DNA from: Streptomyces sp. ALI-76-A
GTDB lineage: Bacteria; Actinomycetota; Actinomycetes; Streptomycetales; Streptomycetaceae
Direction of reading: 5' to 3'
DNA length: 64,000 bases
Assembly (NCBI RefSeq): GCF_030287445.1
Contig: NZ_JASVWB010000002.1
Coordinates: 3,348,001-3,412,000, forward strand
Made by a program: the position numbers and the translations under genes. Within the stretch, counting starts at the first letter, position 1; each line of letters opens with the position of its first letter. The notes under the pieces were generated by a model. It ran no database searches. It saw only the letters and a program-made list of their open reading frames with translations, and was not told the origin of the DNA. Shown in pieces: positions 44,701 through 53,279 of this stretch.

Positions 44701-45022
44701 CGACTCGGAGGAGACGGTGTCGATCCCGGCCCCGCCCGCCGGCACGTACACCGTCCAGGTCATCGGCTACGCGATCCCGGCGGGGACCACGGCCTACGAC
44801 TACCAGGACGTGTTCTTCTCCGCCGCCCTCGGCAACGTCACCGTCGACGGCTCGACGCCGGTGAAGCTCGGCACGGGCGACTCCACGACGGTCTCCGGCA
44901 GCGTCGTCGCCGCCGCGGCCGCCCCGGCGGGCCGTGAGTTCTTCGGCCAGGTCCAGCTGGTCAACGCCCGCGGCACGGCCGCGGGCACCGGCAACGTGAA
45001 GATCGAGAAGGTCACGCCGTAA
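41717..45022 (+). CDS. Large secreted subtilisin-like serine protease (S8)
   Basis: 1101 aa. The signal peptide (about 1-41) is followed by a pro-region (about 45-150, I9-like) and the S8 catalytic domain with Asp210 (GVLDSGVD), His393 (EHGTHVAG), oxyanion Asn488 (SAGNSG) and Ser586 (QGTSMASP). An unusually long insert of about 180 residues lies between the Asp and His motifs. The C-terminal 450 residues are beta-rich, with two pre-peptidase-like domains (VEVPAGARSLDVAIGN, TYTVQVIGYAIP). ATG 41717 is preferred over 41711 because AAGGG is correctly spaced. It converges on the sigma/membrane-protein pair. A tripeptidyl-peptidase-like role is possible. Confidence 0.93.
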   Translation: MTLTPQRDPISGARRAVRIAVAAGLVAALSAAGPVPMALAADEAPVAADPGVKSAHDKLGSDDADALAEAKADGDKSVTLMVATAPGQTEKVAGQLDAVQGGLVGKTYDKLGYVRATVPTGKADAAIAAAVKLPSVHGVDLRQEILLDDPTPSADAAKGAAGKGTAGYPAPNRKTPAENPYNPSFETGAVDFVEDHPKADGRGVTIGVLDSGVDIAHPALQKTTTGERKIVDWVTATDPVNDGDGSWRRMLTSVAGPAFTATPVGGSAEAFSAPAGSYRFNYFYESATAGGDQLGDVNRDGDTTDVWGVLYDAAAGTVRVDLDDDRDFADEQPMKPYKDGYQIGYFGTDNPATEVAERIPFVVEIRKDVVYNAAGAKADYVNIGMISSEHGTHVAGITAANGLFGGRMDGAAPGAKIVSSRACVFGPGCTNVALTEGMIDLVVNRGVDIVNMSIGGLPALNDGNNARAELYTRLIDTYGVQLVISAGNSGPGANTIGDPGLADKVISVGASISKETWAANYGSVVEKKYAMMPFSSRGPREDGGFTPTLVAPGAAINTIQTWLPGAPVAEAGYTLPAGYGMLQGTSMASPQAAGASALLLSAAKAKKIDLTPATLRTALTSTADHIKGVQAYEEGVGLINIPDAWDSVLDGATAHTYTVKAPVDTAIDQFLKTPGSGTGLYDREGGLKAGQKKTYDVTITRTSGPDKPVRHELYFENNAAKTFRIVGSDEVRLPLNQPVTVKVQAAPKSAGLKSAILEVDDPKTEGIDRQVMSTVVVSQPLKYTYAASGTVQRNSTQSYFVTVPEGAKSLEVAIGGLKATSQTRFIAIDPTGVPSDTTGTPYCYNNYLAGNGCKPDVRSYADPRPGVWEIEVESRRTSPLLDNPYKLDVAVLGAVFDPETVTVPEAKVGTPAAASWKVTNGFAAIDGKLVGGPLGSAKSARPTIATGETQTTTVEVPAGARSLDVAIGNVSDPAADLDLVVTNAAGTEVGSSADGDSEETVSIPAPPAGTYTVQVIGYAIPAGTTAYDYQDVFFSAALGNVTVDGSTPVKLGTGDSTTVSGSVVAAAAAPAGREFFGQVQLVNARGTAAGTGNVKIEKVTP

Positions 45023-45038
45023 CCGGTCCGGTACGGCA

Positions 45039-45074
45039 GGGGGCGGGCGCTCGTCGGACGGGCGCCCGCCCCTT
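45039..45074. terminator. Terminator between the subtilase and the anti-sigma-like gene
   Basis: GGGGCGGGCGC / GCGCCCGCCCC stem with an 11-nt loop followed by TTCT; convergent genes on both sides. Confidence 0.75.
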
Positions 45075-45091
45075 CTCGTGCGCTCAGGCGC

Positions 45092-45835
45092 TCATTCGCA
45101 GGTGAGCCCGCGCGACTCGGCCAGCGAGCGGGTGAGCCGGGACCGTTCGGGGGCGATCTCCCGCTCGCCGACGATCCAGTGGTCGGGCCGGCTGTCCCCC
45201 CGGGCGATGCGGAGCAGCACCTGATCACCCGCGCTCAGGTCGGCCACCAGGGCACTGTCGGCCATGTAGGTGACCTCCTCCGCGTTCTTGGGCGGCGGCT
45301 CCGGCAGGTAGTACCGGGTCACCCGCACGGTGACACGCAGTGTCTCGGTGCCGGGAATCCGCTCCACGGCACTCGCCCTGCCCTCGGCCAGCAGGCGGGA
45401 GCAGGCGAGGTACTGGGGGCTGCCGAAGGCGTCCCCGCCCGCCTCCTGCTTGGCGGCCCCGCTGTCGGCGCCGTCCGACATGACGCCGGCGTCCCCCGAG
45501 GCCTGGGTCAGCAGCCACGCCATGCCCGACAGCACGGCCGCGACGGCGGTCACCGCGACGGTGCCGAAGGCGAGGTGGAGCGTACGGCGCCGGGTGCGGG
45601 ACGGGCGTACGAGAACCGGCTCGGGGGCATGGGCGGGCGGCGGAGGTTCCCCGAGCACGTGCCCGATGACGCCCAACTGCTCACGCAGCAGCGCCAGATC
45701 GGACTCGGCGGAACGGTGTTCGGCCATGAAGCCGGCGTCCGCGCGGGCGGCGTCCGACAAGGGCTCGTCGATGATGGCGGCCATCAGCGCGTCCATGCCG
45801 GCGCGTCCGTCGTGTCCGTCGTGTTCGGCGGTCAC
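45092..45835 (-). CDS. Putative anti-sigma factor, single-pass membrane protein
   Basis: 247 aa: a cytosolic N-terminus (1-85), one span (about 87-110) and an extracellular domain (about 120-247) with two cysteines (LACSRLL and the terminal LTCE). It begins at a GTG one nucleotide after the sigma-factor TGA, so the two are translationally coupled. That pairing is the main reason to call it an anti-sigma factor. The HxxxCxxC zinc motif of classical anti-sigma domains is absent, so its sigma-binding region would be of another type. The extracellular half could sense envelope state. Role inferred, not shown. Confidence 0.7.
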   Translation of the reverse strand: MTAEHDGHDGRAGMDALMAAIIDEPLSDAARADAGFMAEHRSAESDLALLREQLGVIGHVLGEPPPPAHAPEPVLVRPSRTRRRTLHLAFGTVAVTAVAAVLSGMAWLLTQASGDAGVMSDGADSGAAKQEAGGDAFGSPQYLACSRLLAEGRASAVERIPGTETLRVTVRVTRYYLPEPPPKNAEEVTYMADSALVADLSAGDQVLLRIARGDSRPDHWIVGEREIAPERSRLTRSLAESRGLTCE

Positions 45836-45836
45836 G

Positions 45837-46382
45837 TCACACCACCTCGTCCTCGTGCAGCCGCGCCCGCAGGGCGCGTACGGCCGTGTGCAGTCTGCTC
45901 TTCACCGTGCCCTCCGGGATGCCGAGCTCCTCGGCGATCCCGCGTACCGGCAGATCGGCGTAGAAGCGCAGGACGACGACCTGGCGCTGGGCGTCGGGCA
46001 GCTCGTCCAGGCCCTGGGCGACGGCGAGGGAGAGCAGGCTGGTGTCCTCGCCGGAGGGGTGTGCCGGCTGGCGCAGGGAGGCCAGGCGTTCACCGATGCG
46101 CTCCTGGCGGCGCTTGGCCCGGTGCCAGTCCATGGCCAGGTTGGACGCGACGACCGCCGCCCACGCGGACACGTCCCGCGGCGCCTCGTCCCCCCGCGCC
46201 ACCCGCTCCAGCAACCGCAGGCGGACCTGCTGCACCCCGTCCGGCAGGTCCGCCTGCGGCACCCCGCCCAGGGCGAGCACCGCCCGCACCCGGCGTTCCT
46301 GGGCCGCGTCCAGTGGATCGTCGAGCACACCGTGCTGACCGTCCGCCTGGCCGCGGCGGGCCTTTCTGCGCAGCACAGCCAC
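45837..46382 (-). CDS. ECF-type RNA polymerase sigma factor
   Basis: 181 aa from GTG 46382, which has GGGGGAG ending 4 nt upstream; the open frame to 46757 is non-coding. Region 2 (AVLALGGVPQADLPDGVQQV ... VVASNLAMDWHRAKRR) and region 4 (LPDAQRQVVVLRFYADLPV ... GIPEGTVKSRLHTAV) are both present; the -35-binding helix is standard. TGAAC-N17-CGTC lies 25-50 bp upstream on the same strand, compatible with autoregulation. The coupled downstream gene is a membrane protein, the usual ECF switch layout. The target regulon is unknown; the neighbouring secreted protease is a candidate only by proximity. Confidence 0.9.
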   Translation of the reverse strand: MAVLRRKARRGQADGQHGVLDDPLDAAQERRVRAVLALGGVPQADLPDGVQQVRLRLLERVARGDEAPRDVSAWAAVVASNLAMDWHRAKRRQERIGERLASLRQPAHPSGEDTSLLSLAVAQGLDELPDAQRQVVVLRFYADLPVRGIAEELGIPEGTVKSRLHTAVRALRARLHEDEVV

Positions 46383-47748
<1,366 letters not shown>

Positions 47749-47765
47749 GACACGTGAAAGCGGGA

Positions 47766-47804
47766 GAAGGGGGGCGGTCATACAGCCGGTGACCGCCCCC
47801 CTTC
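47766..47804 (+). terminator. Terminator of asd
   Basis: Perfect 15-bp stem GAAGGGGGGCGGTCA and its complement around a 9-nt loop, 17 bases past the stop. Confidence 0.8.
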
Positions 47805-48074
47805 CGGTGTCGGAGAGGTTCCGTGGGTCACGGAGCCAGGTGACGCCGGAGTGCCGCGTCGATCTCCGCCGCGCCCTGCCGCGGCACCGTGCCGAGCCGC
47901 CGAGGAAGGCGCTCCGGAGCGACGGCTCCGAGCTGCTCGCACCGCGCCTCGGAGTCCTCGGGCAGGTGGCACTCGTCCGCGCCGGAGGAGTATCCGGAAC
48001 GTCAGGACGCGCGTCGTGACGGGGGGCCTTCATGGAAGGATGGCGCAACCCACCCATAACGAGGAGATGACCGC
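47805..48074 (+). promoter_or_regulatory. Upstream region of the second pepN
   Basis: With the terminator it makes a 326-bp gap. No gene is credible here. It must contain the pepN promoter; GAGGAG (48060-48065) is the ribosome site before the GTG at 48075. No distinct operator seen. Confidence 0.4.
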
Positions 48075-50699
48075 GTGCCTGGCACAAACCTGACTCGCGA
48101 AGAGGCGCAGCAGCGGGCGAAGCTGCTCACCGTTGACTCGTACGAGATCGATCTCGACCTCTCCGGCGCGCAGGAGGGCGGTACCTACAGGTCCGTGACC
48201 ACGGTGCGCTTCGATGTCACGGAGAGCGGCGCGGAGACCTTCATCGACCTGGTCGCGCCGACCGTCCACGAAGTCACCCTCAACGGCGACCCGCTCGACC
48301 CCGCCGAGCTCTTCGCGGACTCCCGGATCGCGCTGCCGGACCTGCTGGACGGCCGCAACATCCTGCGGGTCGTCGCGGACTGCGCGTACACCAACACCGG
48401 TGAGGGCCTGCACCGGTTCGTCGACCCGGTCGACAACCAGGCCTACCTCTACACCCAGTTCGAGGTGCCGGACGCCCGCCGGGTCTTCGCGAGCTTCGAG
48501 CAGCCCGACCTGAAGGCCACCTTCCAGTTCACCGTGCGGGCGCCGGAGGGGTGGACGGTCATCTCCAACTCGCCCACCCCCGAGCCCAAGGACAGCGTCT
48601 GGGTCTTCGAGCCGACGCCGCGCATCTCGACGTACATCACCGCCCTGATCGTCGGCCCGTACCACTCCGTGCACAGTGTGTACGAGAAGGACGGCCAGTC
48701 CGTGCCGCTCGGCATCTACTGCCGTCCCTCGCTCGCCGAGCACCTCGACTCGGACGCCATCTTCGAGGTGACCCGGCAGGGCTTCGACTGGTTCCAGGAG
48801 AAGTTCGACTACGCCTACCCGTTCAAGAAGTACGACCAGCTGTTCGTGCCGGAGTTCAACGCGGGCGCGATGGAGAACGCGGGCGCGGTCACCATCCGCG
48901 ACCAGTACGTGTTCCGGTCCAAGGTGACCGACGCCGCGTACGAGGTGCGGGCGGAGACGATCCTGCACGAGCTGGCCCACATGTGGTTCGGCGACCTGGT
49001 CACCATGGAGTGGTGGAACGACCTGTGGCTGAACGAGTCGTTCGCCACCTACACCTCCATCGCCTGCCAGGCCGCCGCGCCCGGCTCGCGCTGGCCGCAG
49101 TCCTGGACGACGTTCGCCAACTCCATGAAGACCTGGGCGTACCGGCAGGACCAGCTGCCCTCCACCCACCCGATCATGGCGGACATCAGCGACCTGGACG
49201 ACGTCCTGGTCAACTTCGACGGCATCACGTACGCCAAGGGCGCCTCGGTGCTGAAGCAGCTCGTGGCGTACGTCGGTGAGGACGAGTTCTTCGCGGGCGT
49301 GCAGGCGTACTTCAAGGCGCACGCGTACGGCAACACGCGCCTGTCAGACCTGCTGGGCGCCCTGGAGACGACCTCCGGGCGCGACCTGAAGTCCTGGTCG
49401 AAGGCGTGGCTGGAGACCGCCGGCATCAACATCCTGCGCCCGGAGATCGAGACGGACGCCGACGGTGTCGTCACCTCCTTCGCGATCCGCCAGGAGGCCC
49501 CGGCCCTGCCCACGGGTGCCAAGGGCGAGCCGACCCTGCGCCCGCACCGCATCGCGGTCGGCCTGTACGACCTGGACGAGGGCAGCGGCAAGCTGGTGCG
49601 CGGCATGGGGGTCCCCCCGCTCGAGCGAAGCCGAGAGTGGGGGAGGGTCGAGCTGGACGTCGACGGTGAGCTGACCGCCGTGCCGCAGCTGGTCGGCAAG
49701 CGCCGCCCGGCCGTGGTGCTGCTCAACGACGACGACCTGTCGTACGCCAAGGTCCGCCTGGACGAGCAGTCCCTCGCCTTCGTCACCGAGCACCTCGGCG
49801 ACTTCGAGTCGTCCCTCCCCCGCGCGCTGTGCTGGGCGTCGGCGTGGGACATGACCCGCGACGCCGAGTTGCCGGCCCGCGCCTACCTGTCCCTGGTCCT
49901 CTCGGGCATCGGCAAGGAGTCCGACATCGGCGTCGTGCAGTCGCTGCACCGCCAGGTGAAGCTGGCGATCGAGCTGTACGCCGACCCGGCCGCCCGCGAG
50001 ACGCTGCTGGCCCGCTGGACGGACGCCACGCTGGCGCACCTGCGCGCCGCGGCACCGGGCAGCGACCACCAGCTGGCCTGGGCGCGCGCGTTCGCCGCGA
50101 CGGCCCGCACGCCGGAGCAGCTGGACCTGCTGGACGCCCTGCTGGAGGGCACCCAGACGATCGAGGGCCTGGCCGTCGACACCGAGCTGCGCTGGGCGTT
50201 CGTGCAGCGGCTGGCGGCGGTGGGGCGCTTCGACGAGGCGGAGATCGCCGGCGAGTACGAGCGGGACCGGACGGCCGCCGGTGAGCGGCACGCGGCCACC
50301 GCCCGGGCCGCCCGTCCGACGGCGGAGGCCAAGGCGGAGGCGTGGGCGTCGGTCGTCGAGTCCGACAAGCTCCCGAACGCCGTCCAGGAGGCGGTCATCG
50401 GCGGCTTCGTCCAGACCGACCAGCGCGACCTGCTCGCCCCGTACACGGACGCGTTCTTCGCGGCGGTCAAGGACGTCTGGGAGACCCGCTCGCACGAGAT
50501 CGCCCAGCAGATCGCGGTCGGCCTCTACCCGTCGGTCCAGGTCTCCGAGGAGACCCTGCGCAAGACGGACGAGTGGCTGGCCTCCGCGGAGCCCAACGCG
50601 GCCCTGCGCCGGCTGGTCTCCGAGTCCCGCGCGGGCGTGGAACGCGCCCTGAAGGCCCAGGCGGCGGACGCGGCGGCAGCGGACGCAGCGGCCGAGTAG
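48075..50699 (+). CDS. pepN: Aminopeptidase N, M1 family (copy 2)
   Basis: 874-aa cytoplasmic zinc aminopeptidase. GAMEN at 264-268, zinc site HELAH at 298-302 and Glu321 in NESFAT are intact. GTG start with GAGGAG 9 nt upstream. Between residues 511 and 524 the protein contains MGVPPLERSREWGR, encoded by a 42-bp dispersed repeat that is absent at the aligned position of copy 1. This explains why it is longer than I remember for S. coelicolor PepN. The insert lies in the linker between the catalytic and C-terminal domains and need not abolish activity. C-terminus is Ala/Asp-rich. Likely the orthologue of the characterised S. lividans/S. coelicolor PepN. Confidence 0.95.
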   Translation: MPGTNLTREEAQQRAKLLTVDSYEIDLDLSGAQEGGTYRSVTTVRFDVTESGAETFIDLVAPTVHEVTLNGDPLDPAELFADSRIALPDLLDGRNILRVVADCAYTNTGEGLHRFVDPVDNQAYLYTQFEVPDARRVFASFEQPDLKATFQFTVRAPEGWTVISNSPTPEPKDSVWVFEPTPRISTYITALIVGPYHSVHSVYEKDGQSVPLGIYCRPSLAEHLDSDAIFEVTRQGFDWFQEKFDYAYPFKKYDQLFVPEFNAGAMENAGAVTIRDQYVFRSKVTDAAYEVRAETILHELAHMWFGDLVTMEWWNDLWLNESFATYTSIACQAAAPGSRWPQSWTTFANSMKTWAYRQDQLPSTHPIMADISDLDDVLVNFDGITYAKGASVLKQLVAYVGEDEFFAGVQAYFKAHAYGNTRLSDLLGALETTSGRDLKSWSKAWLETAGINILRPEIETDADGVVTSFAIRQEAPALPTGAKGEPTLRPHRIAVGLYDLDEGSGKLVRGMGVPPLERSREWGRVELDVDGELTAVPQLVGKRRPAVVLLNDDDLSYAKVRLDEQSLAFVTEHLGDFESSLPRALCWASAWDMTRDAELPARAYLSLVLSGIGKESDIGVVQSLHRQVKLAIELYADPAARETLLARWTDATLAHLRAAAPGSDHQLAWARAFAATARTPEQLDLLDALLEGTQTIEGLAVDTELRWAFVQRLAAVGRFDEAEIAGEYERDRTAAGERHAATARAARPTAEAKAEAWASVVESDKLPNAVQEAVIGGFVQTDQRDLLAPYTDAFFAAVKDVWETRSHEIAQQIAVGLYPSVQVSEETLRKTDEWLASAEPNAALRRLVSESRAGVERALKAQAADAAAADAAAE
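49605..49646 (+). repeat. Dispersed 42-bp repeat inserted in frame inside pepN
   Basis: Begins ATGGGGGTCCCCCC, carries GCTCGAGCGAAGCCGAG and ends GTGGGGGAGG; the two ends pair into a hairpin. From memory this is one of the abundant intergenic repeats of Streptomyces. Here it adds exactly 14 codons to the aminopeptidase without breaking the frame. Confidence 0.7.
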
Positions 50700-50717
50700 C
50701 GGCGGTCTCGTCCCGTA

Positions 50718-50738
50718 CGACGAGCGACGAGCGACGAG
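50718..50738. repeat. Triple 7-bp tandem repeat
   Basis: CGACGAG three times in a row, 18 bases after the pepN stop and immediately before its terminator hairpin. Confidence 0.7.
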
Positions 50739-50781
50739 ACGAACGGGGGTGTCCGGTAGCGAACCGGACGCCCCCGTTCGT
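50739..50781 (+). terminator. Terminator of pepN copy 2
   Basis: Nineteen-base stem (left arm ACGAACGGGGGTGTCCGGT, one T-G mismatch with the right arm) and a 5-nt loop; the strongest hairpin between the two convergent genes. Confidence 0.8.
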
Positions 50782-50844
50782 CGTGCGCGCCGGGGCCGCG
50801 CCCCGCCCCTGACTCACCGGTGATCGGGGGACCGGGGAGGCTGG

Positions 50845-50981
50845 GAAGGCCGGGCGCCGGGAAGCCGGGCCGCCAGGACGCCGGGGCGGGGGCGCCGCCG
50901 GAAGGCCGGGGGCGCTCAGGACGCCGGGCCGCCGCCGGGGGGCCGGAAGGCCACGACGCCGGGCCGCCCGGGCGCCCGGCA
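50845..50981. repeat. Low-complexity GCCGGG-rich tract
   Basis: Degenerate repetition of GACGCCGGGCCGCC- and AAGCCGGG-like units between the pepN terminator and the exporter stop codon. The compositional drift continues into the last about 40 codons of the exporter, giving its Gly/Ala/Asp-rich tail. No gene. Confidence 0.5.
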
Positions 50982-51974
50982 CTACCGCCGCACGGCCACG
51001 ACCGTCCCGTCCAGCACGGCCTTCCCGGCATCACCGCCGCCCATCCCGGCGTCCACGGCGTTCCCGGCAACGCCCCTCCCGGCGTCCCTCCCGGTCGGGT
51101 CGGCCGGGCGTGCGGGCCCCGTGCCGCCCTGGCCAAGTTGTCCGGCGACCGTCGCCGCGAACGCCAGTGCCATGCCCGCCAGCTGCACCGGAGTCAGCGC
51201 CTGGCCGAGCGCCGCCCAGCCGACCAGCGCCGCGGTCAGCGGTGACAGCGGGCCGAGGAAGGTGACCTGGGTGGCGGTGAGCCGGCCGATGCCGCGGAAC
51301 CAGAGCCAGTACGCGACCGCCGTGTTCGCGAGGGCCAGGTAGAGGTAGCCGCCGACCGCCCGGCCGTCCAGCGCGGGCGGCGCGCCCTCGGCCAGGAAGG
51401 CGACGGGGGCGATGAGCAGGCCGCCCGCGGTCAGCTGCCAGGCGGTGAGGGCCAGCGGGCCGACGCCGTCGGGGCGGCCCCACCGCTTGGTCAGGACGGT
51501 GCCGGCGGACATCGAGGCGGTCGAGGCGAGGGCCGCCAGCACGCCGACCGTGTCGAGCGCCCCGGCCGCCTTCAGTACGACCAGGCTCACCCCGGACGCG
51601 GCCACGATCCCGGTGAGCACACTCCGTGGCGTCGGCCGCTGCCCCAGGAGCAGCGCCGACAGGCCCACGACGAAGAGCGGGCCGACCGAGCCGACGACCG
51701 CCGCCATCCCGCCCGGCATCCGGTACGCCGACAGGAACAGCAGCGGGAAGAAGGCCCCGATGTTCAGCGCGCCGAGCACCGCCGCCTTCCCCCACCAGGC
51801 GCCCCGCGGCAGTACCCGGGCGAGGGCCAGCAGGACCAGTCCCGCGGGCAGGGCGCGCACGAGACCGGTGAACAGGGGTCGGTCGGCCGGGAGGAACTCG
51901 GTGGTGACGGCGTACGTGGTGCCCCAGGAGACCGGGGCGAGGGCGGTGAGCAGGACGACCGCGGGCCGCTTCAT
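50982..51974 (-). CDS. EamA/DMT-family transporter
   Basis: 330-aa ten-span membrane protein, two EamA repeats (PVSWGTTYAVTTEFLP at the N-terminus; second repeat from about residue 145). It is probably a drug or metabolite exporter, as are most members next to MarR regulators. ATG 51974 with AAGGG 9 nt upstream. The last about 45 residues are a low-complexity Gly/Asp/Ala tail that is unusual for the family and coincides with a GC-rich degenerate repeat tract in the DNA. It is transcribed away from the MarR gene, with a palindromic operator between them. Confidence 0.9.
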   Translation of the reverse strand: MKRPAVVLLTALAPVSWGTTYAVTTEFLPADRPLFTGLVRALPAGLVLLALARVLPRGAWWGKAAVLGALNIGAFFPLLFLSAYRMPGGMAAVVGSVGPLFVVGLSALLLGQRPTPRSVLTGIVAASGVSLVVLKAAGALDTVGVLAALASTASMSAGTVLTKRWGRPDGVGPLALTAWQLTAGGLLIAPVAFLAEGAPPALDGRAVGGYLYLALANTAVAYWLWFRGIGRLTATQVTFLGPLSPLTAALVGWAALGQALTPVQLAGMALAFAATVAGQLGQGGTGPARPADPTGRDAGRGVAGNAVDAGMGGGDAGKAVLDGTVVAVRR

Positions 51975-52049
51975 GACCGGCACCCTTCGAAAGGCGGCTG
52001 GGCAGGCTGGGCAGACAGCCTGGTGGATAGCCGGCAGATAGCTCGGCTT

Positions 52050-52075
52050 TAAGTAGCTTAGCCCTAAGCAACTTA
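52050..52075. promoter_or_regulatory. MarR-type operator
   Basis: TAAGTAGCTTAG-CC-CTAAGCAACTTA: 12-bp arms with one mismatch, in the only AT-rich stretch between the divergent exporter and MarR genes. A further half-site AGCTACTT follows at 52081-52088. The location fits repression of both genes. Confidence 0.7.
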
Positions 52076-52127
52076 CAGTCAAGCTACTTTCTTGCGGGCG
52101 ACCGGAAGCGGGACGGATACTCGCTCC

Positions 52128-52646
52128 ATGAGTGCACAGCGCGCGCGGCGCGGGGACCCGGTGGACGCGATCATCGAGCAGTGGGCCGAGGTGCGGCCCG
52201 ACCTCGACACCGCCGCCATGGAGGTCTTCGGCCGGATCTACCGGCTCTCACGCGCGATGGGCGACCGCACGGAGAGGGCGTACGCGGCGCTCGGCATCGG
52301 GCGCGGCGAGTTCGACGTCCTGGCCACCCTGCGCCGCTCCGGCGAGCCGTACACCCTCTCGCCCCGTCAGCTGTCGGCCACGCTCATGCTCACCACCGGC
52401 GGGATGACCGGCCGCCTCGACAAGCTGGAACGGGCCGGACTGCTGCGCCGCTCCCCCGACCCGCACGACCGCCGGGGCCTCCAGGTCACCCTGACCGACA
52501 AGGGACTGGAACTGGTCGACCGCGCGGTCGGCGCGGGCCTCGCCGTCCAGACGGAGGCCCTGTCCGCCCTGGACGCCGAACAGGCCGGCCACCTGGCCGG
52601 CCTGTTGCGGGAGTTGCTGTTGTCGACGGAGACGCCGGCGAAGTAG
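52128..52646 (+). CDS. MarR-family transcriptional regulator
   Basis: 172 aa from ATG 52128. A winged helix-turn-helix domain lies in the middle (LGIGRGEFDVLATLRRSGEP, LTTGGMTGRLDKLERAGLL, then the wing RRSPDPHDRRGLQVTLTDKG), flanked by dimerisation helices. Divergent from the EamA exporter, with an inverted-repeat operator between them, so it is probably a ligand-released repressor of that exporter and of itself. The ribosome site is weak (GGACGGAT lies far upstream). An in-frame start exists at 52092, but it would overlap the operator half-site. Confidence 0.92.
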   Translation: MSAQRARRGDPVDAIIEQWAEVRPDLDTAAMEVFGRIYRLSRAMGDRTERAYAALGIGRGEFDVLATLRRSGEPYTLSPRQLSATLMLTTGGMTGRLDKLERAGLLRRSPDPHDRRGLQVTLTDKGLELVDRAVGAGLAVQTEALSALDAEQAGHLAGLLRELLLSTETPAK

Positions 52647-52881
52647 CCCCCGAGGAGCAGTCACCGGAGAAGGCAGCCACCGCTCCGGCCGTGACAGGCC
52701 GAGGGCGCCGGCCTCGCACCCCCGTGCGGCGGACGCGGGCACGGGAGCGGGAGACGGCGCCCTGATGGCATCGAGGCGGGGGCAGGCCGGACCGAGGGGT
52801 CGCGGCGTGCCCGGGGAAGGCGTGACGACCCGGTCCTGCCGGGTCGGCCGCACACCGTCCGGGGCGGAAGAACCGCCGCGG

Positions 52882-53163
52882 TCAGGCCTTCGCGTCGGCC
52901 TTGGGCTTGGTCCTGATGTTGCGGCTGGTCACCCGGTGCGACTCGTGCGACTTGTCGAGGACCATCACCAGGCCGGCGATGACCGCGAACAGCACGATGG
53001 GGGCCACGACGAACAGGCCCAGCGTCTCGACGACGCTCAGGCCCGTGCCGGGGTCGTCACCGTCGTCGCGGGTCAGCGCCGAGGCGGGGGACGACAGGAG
53101 CAACATCATCAGCGTCGTACCGGCGGCCAGGGCGCCGGCGCGCAGGGCGTTCTTCTTGTCCAC
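52882..53163 (-). CDS. Small exported/membrane protein, unknown
   Basis: 93 aa from GTG 53163: a signal-like first helix (ALAAGTTLMMLLLSSPASA), a short acidic segment (RDDGDDPGTG), a second span (LGLFVVAPIVLFAVIAGLVMVL) and a basic tail ending KPKADAKA. Probable topology is N-out after cleavage, or a hairpin. There is no ribosome site. GGATAC 9 nt upstream looks like a -10 element, so the mRNA may be leaderless. It sits beside malQ on the same strand in a conserved position in Streptomyces (memory). Function unknown. Confidence 0.75.
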   Translation of the reverse strand: MDKKNALRAGALAAGTTLMMLLLSSPASALTRDDGDDPGTGLSVVETLGLFVVAPIVLFAVIAGLVMVLDKSHESHRVTSRNIRTKPKADAKA

Positions 53164-53279
53164 GGTGCCAACGTATCCAACGGGGTTCGGGGGTGCGCGT
53201 CCGGGGTGCCGTATGAGGCGCGTACGAGGGGCGGAAGCCCGGCCGGGTGTCTGGGCACCTCGGCCGGCCGGACGTCTCC

